Made by a program: the position numbers and the translations under genes
Notes under the pieces: model-generated
The model's database searches: none
What the model was told of the DNA's origin: nothing
What the model saw: the letters and a program-made list of their open reading frames with translations, nothing else
Assembly (NCBI GenBank): GCA_003439945.1
Contig: QVRM01005948.1
Coordinates: forward strand, 417,001 to 481,000
Origin: Dermanyssus gallinae
Taxonomy: Eukaryota > Arthropoda > Arachnida > Mesostigmata > Dermanyssidae
DNA length: 64,000 nt
Direction of reading: 5' to 3'
Shown here: piece after piece, positions 37,496 to 46,785 of the stretch
Position numbering within the stretch: the stretch's first letter is position 1
How the letters are laid out: each line of letters starts with the position of its first letter

Positions 37496-37796
37496 ATGTT
37501 CAAAAATTCAGCACGGCCAACCATCACGGCCCGACATACCAACAGACAGACAGACCGACCGACTGAGCGACAGCCAAAACAGACAGACCACAGGAGGGAT
37601 ACGACGAAGCGTTCTCCGGCCTCGGAGGAAGAGTGGGTAGCCCAGGTGCGGAGTCGGGACATCTTTTCACTAGGCTCGTTGCGTCCTGCAAGGTGTCCTT
37701 AAAAGGGCAAGCTTAAAAGAGAGAGGAGGGGGACAGGCAGACAAACTCTGGTAGGGTACACATAGCGCTGCTTGTGCACGCTTTTTCTCTCTCCTT
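37496..37796. other. No gene; GACAGACA/GACCGACC simple repeat near 37545-37600
   Basis: Tetranucleotide-like CAGACAGACC sequence and otherwise nothing recognisable. Confidence 0.5.
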
Positions 37797-37859
37797 GTAC
37801 ACGAATCATCAACAGAGATCCCAAAATCAGGGAGAAACCTGTAAGAGGTAGGAATAGCA

Positions 37860-37893
<34 letters not shown>

Positions 37894-37960
37894 CTATTCC
37901 TACCTCTTATAGATCTCTCCCTGATTTTGAGATCCCTGTTATTGCTGATGATTCGTGTAC
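37797..37960. repeat. Long inverted repeat (about 65-70 bp arms) around a (TA)n core
   Basis: Left arm 37797-37860 and right arm 37891-37960 are reverse complements with a few mismatches and small gaps: GTACACGAATCATC against GATGATTCGTGTAC, AAAATCAGGGAGA against TCTCCCTGATTTT, and GAGGTAGGAATAGCAA against TTGCTATTCCTACCTC. The 30 bp between is pure TA. The RNA would form a single long hairpin. It may be a foldback or MITE-like element, or a replication-born palindrome. Confidence 0.92.
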
Positions 37961-40740
37961 GAGAAAGGCGTTCATTTTATCTCGTGCTGCTCTATTTCTG
38001 TTTCTTTCCCTTCGTTTTATTCTTGTGCCGCTCGTTGTTTTTGTTATTGTTGTTGTTGTTGTTGTCGACGTCGTCGTCGTTGTCGTGCCAAGATGACGAC
38101 GCCATTCGAATTCGAACGGACGTAACAACGAATGGCCGAAAATGTGCTGGGACGGCTAAGGCTTTTCTGACCACGTCGCCGAGCCGAACACATGGGACGT
38201 GGGAAGGACGACGACGAACAAACGACGCTGCCCGTTTCCCTTATTTTTCATTCATCCTACGGCATCTGACATCAATCAAAGGCGCCAGTGAATCGATCAG
38301 AGCCTTTTCTTCTAGGTAGCGTTGGCGTTCCTCCGGTAACCACAGAGGCTACCAAGGCGCTTCTGTGGAACGAACAACGAAAAACGTCGACGGCAGTGCC
38401 GACTAGCAGTCGCAACGGAACTGCCCTAAATATGCAGTTGTAAATATGAAAATTGTAAACAGTTGACAGTTTTGAATGTCCAGGACGAACCTCCGCAGAC
38501 GCACAGAGGGCGAGAAGAGCGGGGGAGTGCGATTTAAACACCGATTATGTGAGTCAACGCCTAATGACTTCGCTCTGCGACGCGAGCAGATGATGCGGAG
38601 GCGTTCAATCAGAACCGACTTCCTGCGGATGCCCCGTCACGACGAAAACAGCGAAGATATTTTTGCTTTTTCGATCGTCAATACACCAGTCGTAACAACA
38701 GCGTCCTACAGCCTCAGTTGTCCTTCACGAGTAATGGGACGGAAAGCAAACAATAAGAGCTTTTCTGCAGGCAGACAGCGCTCCCGTTTCTGGTAAATTT
38801 ATTAGCCATTTTCTAAAAACAGACTGGTAGACGAACAGAAGGCAGGTGCGTTAAAGTCAAACACATGGTGATTTTGTCTGGCAAACGTCATTATATTCCG
38901 CCTCGGATAGAAATTACTAAAGTTCGTATTTGCTCAGAGTTAGAGAGAATCGCGATAGTCGCTTCCAACCGTTTGATGATGCTTGATTATTGTGTGACTG
39001 CTAATTAAAAAATATAAGGCTTTTGCGGGGTGTCTTTTACTTATCTTATGTGTTCATACGAAAATGTCCGTACCTTATATGACCTGCCGTATTTTGGGTG
39101 CGTACAAAGCGCATATACATATTTTGTACGGATGCAATGGGCTGGGAAAATGTCGCACACGATCCCTGAAAAAATCTATTTGTATGGTCAGCACCGGAAA
39201 CCGAGTAGGAGCGAGCACGAGAGAGAGGCGTCGGTTTTGTATTTCTCAGGTTATACGGAATTTCAGCTGTTGAGTATAACTATTTCCATCTTGGTCCATA
39301 TAGGAAATTATAATTTTGAGGCATACGAAGTCGTACGCCGGTAGCGGCTCTTAAGGTTCACAATACTGCGCATAATGATTGTTGAACTAATGCTCTAGTA
39401 AATAACAAGTCTCTGTCGTCTGAGCCAAGTTTAGCCTACGTCTATTTAGATCGTGCGTAGTGTCCCGTTTCAACGTCGCTGTTCTTACCAGCACCTCGTC
39501 ACGCTGACTGGTGTTTCTTTATGTTAATGAAAACAAGCAAACGCAAGCTGGCCGAAATTGGTCTAGGGGTTGGCAAGCGCTGTTTGATGCGCAAATAACC
39601 TGCGCAAAGCCCCCACTTACGTTTCAGATAACTACCGCCTCGCTAGATATTATCACATTCTGTTTTGTGAGCGCACATCTTGGTAGGCCAAAATGTTGGA
39701 ACACTACTCACTATTATATGATTCACCGTTTTTTTTAGATTAGACATACACTTAAACATGATTTTTCATTGTTTCAAAGGACGTCTCCTGTAGAGCAGGT
39801 TTGGCAGTTAAACAGTTACCAGTTGTATTGATAGTATCTGTCACGTGTCAGTATCGAGATAACAATGACATATTATTTCTACAGGTCAGGTTAAAACCTG
39901 CACTAAATCCCCTCAGGAAGTGTTCGGCAAGCCTCGTTCTGAACGCAGTTACGGAGATTAAGGTTTTAGAAAATTTGATATTGTGTCTCAGGTGGCAGAC
40001 GGTGAGAAGTAGTAAAGGGATAGTCTGGTCAGGGATTGTCACTGATTAGCTTGGTGCGTAGAAAGTTTTCTCGGTACGCCTGCTACGCACCGATTGGATA
40101 GTAAAGAGATAGTAAAGATGACGATGCCATTCGAATTCCAAGCCGTTTAAGCTATTACTCAATTTGCTGTTTCAACGCGATAATAGCCTGCCTCTTCAAA
40201 TGATCAATGCTATAAATTGAACTTGTATTTTGAAGTAACCAGTAACTACTTCTATTTTGGAGTAGCGAGTAGATACTAAGGTTTCTACTGACAGACTTGT
40301 AGTACTATTCCGAGAGCCTTATTCCGTATGACCGATATAATAACATATGAATCATATCAATTATATCCTGCTACCCTAAAATGTAATACAATATTGAATC
40401 GTTGGCAGAGACTATGGGATGAAGTCTCTGGTTAGCAGTTAAACGATGCAGATGTGTCTGGTCAGGCTCCGTAATGCATATCATGGCTCGTGTTGAGGAC
40501 ATGCGGGTGACAGATGTGGTAGCATTTTGGTTGCTAAGTCGAGTCATATGGTGCCGCTATATTGGTTTCCGCCAGGTCCCCGCGTGGTGGTGGCGGCCAT
40601 ACTGGTTCGCGAGGAATAACCTAGAATGGCCACTACAGGTGGCGGCCCATTGAAGGACTCAGTGCCTCGGGGAGACCCTATCGACTTTACTTTAGTAGTC
40701 TACGGATATAATGTATATTGAGAAGGCAGATATAAACCAC
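37961..40740. other. No gene recognised
   Basis: Overlapping frames (37891-38319, 38476-38796, 39030-39344, 39801-40049) show no domains. A GTT/GTC trinucleotide-rich run at about 38040-38085 produces artefactual Leu, Thr and Asn stretches. About 2.8 kb without a supportable feature. Confidence 0.5.
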
Positions 40741-40757
40741 TCTTACGTTAGGGCATC

Positions 40758-42260
40758 CCCAGGCTGGAAGAGGCCCGCGATCGATTCTCCGAACCGGGAG
40801 GCGCTGCTACGAACGTAAGCGACCGCGATCTCAAGGACCGTATAGAGGTCATGGCCCATGGTCTGTACACTGAACAGATCTCAAAGCTTTGTAAAGTACA
40901 GAAGACTAAGGCTGACCTGAACTAATTCTCAGAAGCTGCCGATGGCTATAAAAAAATATGCGCGACAATCAGCAAGGGCAGGCGGCAAGCCCGCCCTTAG
41001 AGGGACGATATAGTGGTTGCGCTGGTGAAAAAACGCGACACGCTTCTATGCAAACTTGAAACGGGATCAGCGGAACACGAAAAACTAGGTGCTTTTTCGA
41101 AATTTGTTGCCGATGAAGCGACGTCGCCGACCAAGGGGAGAGGGAGGGTTCCTCTACCCCTGGAAGATAAAGCCAGACGGCTCACACGAATGGGAATATA
41201 TTCAAACTAGCCGACAAATCTTAGCCCAGAGAGGTAAGGGCTCTGCTCCTGACCAAAGGATCAGAGCATAATCAAGCTGCGGTGGTCCCTGTAAGCCCCC
41301 AGTTTCATTTCTTACCATAATTTCTGAATATCCTATTAGAAAAGACGGCTGTACTGTGCAACAGAGTGACCTGGGAGTTGGCCGACGGGTCCAAGCCCCC
41401 CTCTCCACGGGTGAACTCTTCATGTCCTTAGGAAAATGGTGAATAAGTCACTGTACCTAGCACAGAGTACGACGCCCCTTCTCAACGAAACACCACGGCG
41501 CCGGAATAATCTCATGCGGAAGATTCTCGCGGTTCTGGCACTTCAGGCGGGGAAGGAAGGAAGTTTAGATTTATTTCGATAAGCCCAGATGGCTCTCTTT
41601 TCTGCACTTTTGGTCCACCGGAGGCGGCCTTCATGACTCGCACCACTATTCCGAGCGGCCTAGGGCATATCGTCTACGGACGCCCTTAAGGATATCCGTT
41701 CGTAGGCGGCGGGAGCCGCGATTTGCAGGACAAACAAGAGCCCGCAAGAAGATCGTATTATTTAAGAGAGCTACTCAGGCGCCGCTTACTTAAAGAGAGT
41801 TACTCAGACGCCGGTAAGAGGGCTGAGACCATCACGGCTGCTGCAGGGCACCAGACACACTGCCGAAGAAAAGACGGCGCGCAAGAGGGTATGGATCTAC
41901 TAGCAACCGACGCCGCAATAGAGCAAGATAAACGGCAGGCTCTCAGGTGACCTGCTACGGCGACACTCCGAACCTCTAAAACCAGACCTAGGCAAGCATT
42001 GTGACGTTGTGCGGGTCCGCAATTCACCGTCGCCCGCCTTCCGGACAATTAACTTTGGCGGCCTTGTCTGCAGGCCGGATGCGTAGGTCCGCTTTCCAAT
42101 GTGTTTTCTGTGGCCTTAGTCGCAAGGCAAAGGCGACAGGATCCGCCTGACGGAGCTGCGACAAATGTGAAAGTTCCGACAATCTAGTAATGTACAAGGC
42201 AAAACGCCTCCAGTGCGTCGCCTGTAGTAAACATAGGTGGAGGCGGAATGACACACCTGG
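40758..42260 (+). pseudogene. R1-like ORF1 remnant: helical region and zinc-knuckle relics
   Basis: From 40758 to 41210 one frame is open except for two stops (about 40921 and 40999) and reads like a charged, helical protein (RLEEARDRFSEPGG, DRDLKDRIEVMAHGLY, DIVVALVKKRDTLLCKLE). At 42090-42240 a frame shows CVFCGLSRKAKA, CDKCESSDNLV and CVACSKH, a degraded set of CxxC knuckles of R1-clade ORF1 type. In between lies a 28 bp tandem duplication (about 41760-41815, TTACTCAG..CGCC). R1-clade ORF1 proteins bind element RNA. Assignment rests on order and pattern, not on a strong motif. Confidence 0.55.
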
Positions 42261-42454
42261 CAAATACACAGCAAATTTCCCGCCTTCCGCCTTAATATTC
42301 GCTCCGTGGCCCCCGGCAAAGGCCGCGCCGGATCTACGAAGTGCGACTGCTACGGCCACTATATCTAAAAATGGAAGGAAGGACACCGAAAGAAGCCGGA
42401 AATCTTTCGTGATTACCCCCGCAGGAAATGGCGATATAGACTGGGCGGTCGCGG

Positions 42455-43195
42455 ATGGAAACCAGAATAATAGTCCGAGTTGTCCAAATAAACCTTTGCA
42501 GATGTCGCGCGGCACATGTTGTTTTAGAGGCCGCTCCTGCGGCGATATCGGCTTGGGCCTGCCTACGGAGCCAAACGTTGATCTTACTCGAAGTCGCACG
42601 GACTACTGGTGCTACACGTGCTACTCCCCCAACAAGGATCTGCAGAAGTTTTCCGCATTTTTAGACGCCCCGGGCCACTCTCTGCTGAGCAGCCTTTTTT
42701 CTGGGAGGTTTCGGAAATGCATGATGCACATGCGCCACTAGCAGCCTGCGTGACTAGTATGAGACTCGCAAACCCACTAAACTCGGATTCCTCCTCACCC
42801 CCCCCCAGGCTCGGTATTACTTTGGCATTACCTCGAAGCCGTGGGAGAGGCGTCTCTGCCGTTCACCTTCAATCAGCTCTATCCCTGACTATCATTCCGC
42901 ATGTCTACCTGCGGTTGGGATGCCATTTTGTAATCCGTCCTGTGAGGGTGCGTCGAGACCATGAGGGCCTGGCTGCTCCCCACCCTGCTGAGCAGCCTGG
43001 CAGATTATCATCATAGGAACTCTAAAGCTGTGAGAGTTACATGGAGTCAGATCGACGACAGAGTTAGGCCGCCTCCTGAGAGACTGGTCTGCTAAGGGTC
43101 TTTCGATCACGAAAAGCGGGGGCATCTCGACCTTCCCAACGAGCCCCCGCCAAGGCTTCTGAACCCGACGGGGTTTCACCGTAAGTAGTGCGCTT
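42455..43195 (+). pseudogene. R1-like ORF2 endonuclease remnant
   Basis: Starts RIIVRVVQINLCRCRAAH, matching the conserved R1-clade opening (VLQxNLxRCRAA). Further on, another frame has WCYTCYSPNKDLQKFSAFLD (Y.sPn...F..fld pattern), and a third has HGVRSTTELGRLLRDWSAKGL and then GGISTF, the block that follows GDFNA..WGS in this clade. The catalytic GDFN block itself is mutated (GTLKL). Frames change at least twice, and several stops are present. The reading order and spacing match an APE domain of about 230 residues, though shortened. Confidence 0.72.
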
Positions 43196-44110
43196 TATTG
43201 TAAAACGATGTTCCACAAAATAGCTGCTTGCGTTACGAGGCTATTGACAAAAAGCCGAGTTGCTTATTAGATACAGTGAGTGGTCCCGGTAGATACTAAA
43301 AAATTAAGGTAGTAGAAGAAGACTTAGACAGGTAGACTAATCATTAAGAGATTAAGCAGCCAGAATGCTTGTCAACGGTTTCTCAAGGTTCGTCTGAAAA
43401 ACTTCTACAGCGCGCAACAAATTTGGACAATCTGTAGGGCGTAAAAAGAATGTGACAAATTTGACTCAGTTTATACAGTTCATGCATTCGAAATATTGAA
43501 GCATTCAAGTGCCATATGTCCAGACTTCTGCACGTGATCTGCTTGCTATACTTTGCTGCCGACTGGCAATTCCCCTGACATAGGAGGTCGGCAATGCAAC
43601 AGTACTACTCTATGCACCTTGTGTGCCAGAAAATGGAGGCCACTCGGCGTGTGAGAATTAAGGTGAGTTTATCCGGAATTTGTATCTTGGTCATTTCTCG
43701 TCAAACGGCTGTTAGTCCTTTGGCTCTTGAGACGGCAAGATTGTCTGTTTTTTTGGACGTAACGATGATTCTTGCGCACGATTCACGCGAGGAGCGCAAT
43801 ACAATCAGCACCTGTGGGTACCTTCAGCACGTAGATGTAGAATGTTGGTCAGGTATGTCAACTAGCTATGGTAACATTCTCTAGGCCCGTTTGGACACTG
43901 GAGGCAATGCATATAATATAGAGTATATAGCAACTGCCTGCTGTCTTAGCTTAATAGGCTCAATGCCAAAAGATTTCCCCGTTTTCTGTAAAACCTTTGT
44001 CACCTCGACTGGCTTAGGATTAATTAATAAAGGTATATCTGGCCCAGATTAATTAAGATCCCGGCATTTGGCTATTATTAGTAGAATACCGATGACCCCA
44101 CGAATGAACT
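43196..44110. other. No gene recognised
   Basis: The plus frame 43594-43884 (96 codons) has no domain. Nothing else stands out. Confidence 0.5.
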
Positions 44111-44276
44111 TAACTTTTTCAGGCTGACCCTCAGCCAACATTTAACGTCCACGGGTTTGCTTTCGCATAGCTTCGTAAGACGGATCCTATAAATACAAGT
44201 ATGCAACGGTGGGACTCGAACCCGTGCACCGATGCGTCTTCTCTGTCGCGAACGCACCACGCCACCGGGCTCGACA
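44111..44276 (-). mobile_element. tRNA-derived SINE, copy D (best preserved)
   Basis: Minus strand: TCGAGCCCGGTGGCGTGGTGCG (A box TGGCGTGGTGCG at 44253-44264), a perfect B box GGGTTCGAGTCCC at 44211-44223, the body with TGTATTTATAGGATCCGTCTT and CGTGGACGTTAAATGTTGG, and the 3' end GGCTGAGGGTCAGCC with a short A tail. About 166 bp. The terminal GGCTGA/TCAGCC forms a perfect 6 bp stem. This copy is the best model of the family. Confidence 0.85.
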
Positions 44277-44800
44277 CATGGACTTGAGTGCATCGAAATA
44301 GATCATAAACGAAGAGAACCGCCATAAATGTAGTTGCCACTTCTACGGCTCTATCCACTCCTTTTAATATCACCGCACAAATCACACCTTTACAATTATC
44401 TACAAGTGTTTACGGATAGATTTCGTAGCTAGTATTTATTCTCAGCAATGGTGCTCTCTTCGTGGTTCGCAACCGCAGTCCATTGTTGATCACTTGACGG
44501 TTGAGTACCTGGAACAGTATCGTTGGCTGTGCTTTGCGTCAATCATCCAGATTATCCAGACTTCAGTCGACAGATCAGTCGACATAAAAATTATACACCT
44601 CAATACAGCATTTAGATAAGTCAGTTCATAGAGGTGAAATTATCCACTAGGCCACGCAGCGGCCTGCTGATGGACCCAATCTACTTATATAACACTTTAT
44701 TCAAAGCCAATTAAACACTGAACGGCTTTCATCATGGAGACTGCGGTTTATGTCCTATATATGTCGTTTAGGGTTGGAATACATTTTCCTGCCATGTTTC
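44277..44800. other. No gene recognised
   Basis: AT-rich sequence with short repeats of ATCATCCAGATTATCCAGAC type near 44540. No coding signal. Confidence 0.5.
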
Positions 44801-45270
44801 TGCCACGCCGTAGTTCTCTCGGTGGCGGTTGTTAAGCAGATCCATACCAATGCTCTGTACAACAGCCAAGATGTTTGGCTATAACTTTTTCCTTGCGGAT
44901 TTTTACACTTGTCTTTCACTATTTATTAAAATGTATTGCATAGTTTCTTAACTTTTCAGGTTCGAGCCTCTTAGAGGCAGGGCGTAGGTTATCCGTGGAT
45001 AGATATTATACACATTTAGAAAAATCGATACATTCATAAATACGATTAACCAATAATGTTTGCCATGCCGTGTGGTTGGCTAAGTGGCGGTTGGGTCAAG
45101 AAAATCCGTACCAATGTTTTGCACAGCATCCAAGATGATTGACCTTAACTTGTTCTATATAGAGTCTACACTTGTATTTCACTGTATATTGAAACGTATT
45201 GCATAGCGTGCTTATCTTTGCAGATTAGGGCCCCATGGAGACACGGCTTAGGTAATTAGTGGATAGAACT
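44801..45270 (+). repeat. Diverged tandem duplication, 260 bp period, noncoding
   Basis: Copy 1 (44801-45003) and copy 2 (45061-45270) share TGCCAYGCCG, TGGCGGTTG, ATCCRTACCAATG, AAGATG, TACACTTGTMTTTCACTRTWTATT, GTATTGCATAG and the ending TAGGT-ATTAGTGGATAGA in order. Identity is perhaps 65-70 percent by eye. No reading frame is conserved between copies. Confidence 0.8.
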
Positions 45271-45396
45271 ACATCTGGTGGATTCACATTTCCCTGTAAC
45301 TATAACAATAAATAACTGTCGGACTTTTTTTAATTAAAGTTTTAATTTTTTTATTCGTTTGTAATTGTGAAATTTTAATAGTTTTATACGACAACA

Positions 45397-46782
45397 TGCC
45401 AACGGACCCTGAGGAGCAACCTCCCCCCCTAGTCTAGATATAAATAGACTTCGAAGCGCTATTAACACCGACGACAACCGAGGTGCTAATGGTGTTGAGG
45501 GGACCTTGGCATTGGACTCAGTTTCCACTGCAAAGAATGACTAATTCCCGGGTGCAAAGCGGAGGAAAAACTCTAGCCACGGTGATAGTGAAGATGGCCA
45601 GGGATTCGTGACGGTCCAGTCGATCAACTCGTCGGATTGCTTCGCGCGAACAGAAGCAGCTGGAGAACCTGAAAGAGCGCATTCAAGCTGGCTTAATGGG
45701 CGCATTCAATGTGATTATACGGAATAAAGAAACAAATAAACAAGAGAAGACTGAATTTGTGGAGGGATCTCTATTTAAGATGTTTAAGCTTGTTCATGAG
45801 ATGTTTCTCTCATGCAGAATGTCTGGTGGTCGTGAAGGCATTGTCGTGTGGGCCTAACTATTGACATTGCCAGGCAAATACTCGCGGTGTCAATAATAGG
45901 CGATATATCGGTGACGGCTACTTGTACATCGATTTCGAGATTCCGCGCACGCATCCACGGCGTATCCACGATTATCACAGAGAGCGAAATTCTTTCGGAA
46001 CTGTTTGCGTATGGTGTCATTGGAGTTTGTCGTTTATACACTAGCGAACGGGGCACAAAGAAGCCGCTGACGAAGGTGGTTCTAATTTTCGATGTGGTCC
46101 TGGAAGCGGACTAGCCAATTTTATGTTTTAAGTGCCAAAGCACAAGCCATATAGCAAGTAGCTGTACGTTGCAACGGGCATGCCGTAAATGCGGAGGAGT
46201 AGATCACTTGGCGGCTGAGTGCACCAATGCCCCTGGGTGTGTGAACTGCAAAGGAGCTCACGCAGCAGGATCATCTTATTGTCCGAGACTATTCTACCAG
46301 AGGGAACGCAATCGCATCTTACTAGAAGCTCAAGCCCTTCAGCAGGTAAGACTGGTTCATCCTACAGCCATCATTGGAGACGAGCTAGAGATGCCGAAAA
46401 TACCTCCTCAGGTGGCTGCAGCCACAGAAGCCGTGACGCCAGGCCCAAGTTACGCCTCAGTTGTCAGAGGTATCTCGTCAGCAGCTGACGACCGAACGCC
46501 TCAATTAATTCTCCCGAAGCCTGCGTTTCCTCCACGCAAAGTGGCTAAAAGTCAAGTCAGTATGTGAGAAATTATGGCCGTCAACGCGTTCGGCGTTACC
46601 GAGGACTTGCTCCCAAGTCAAGCCGCCAATCTACTCAGACGGCTAAAGCTACCCTTGGAAATTTAGGCTCAGTTGCAGATGCATTAAAGACTGTTAGCCC
46701 TGATTTGGCAGAAGCTATCACGGTGGTGACAGAGGTTCTACAGCCCCTATTAGCCCTGCTACCACTGGCGAAAAAAACTTAG
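45397..46782 (+). pseudogene. Gag-like ORF1 with three zinc knuckles, upstream of the RLE-type ORF2
   Basis: Starts MPTDPEEQPPP; after early frame damage a frame reads GQGFVTVQS (the GF-[IV]-TV block also seen in the ORF1 at 27.4 kb), then a core (45848-46114), and after an in-frame stop at 46112 the knuckles CFKCQSTSHIASSC, CRKCGGVDHLAAEC and CVNCKGAHAAGSSYC, then a basic helix FYQRERNRILLEAQAL. After a frame change near 46560 the end has SVADALKTVSPDLAEA and VLQPLLALLPLAKK. It stops 3 bp before the ORF2 Met. RNA-binding role is inferred from the knuckles. Damage: at least three frame changes or stops. Confidence 0.75.
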
Positions 46783-46785
46783 AAA

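Larger units (their letters stand above)
40741..43195 (+). mobile_element. R1-clade-like LINE, 5' half (ORF1 and endonuclease), heavily decayed
   Basis: Three coding traces lie in the expected order on the plus strand: a helical ORF1 part, zinc-knuckle remnants, and the N-terminal and later endonuclease motifs. No RT follows before unrelated sequence at 43.2 kb; an R1-like RT in the same orientation lies at 51.1-52.85 kb and could be the rest of the same copy, separated by later insertions including the 45.4-49.4 kb element. Confidence 0.7.

Noticed and set aside
42024..42599. 191-codon minus-strand frame
   Set aside because: No domain; it is antisense to R1-like ORF1 and endonuclease traces that fit the known motif order.
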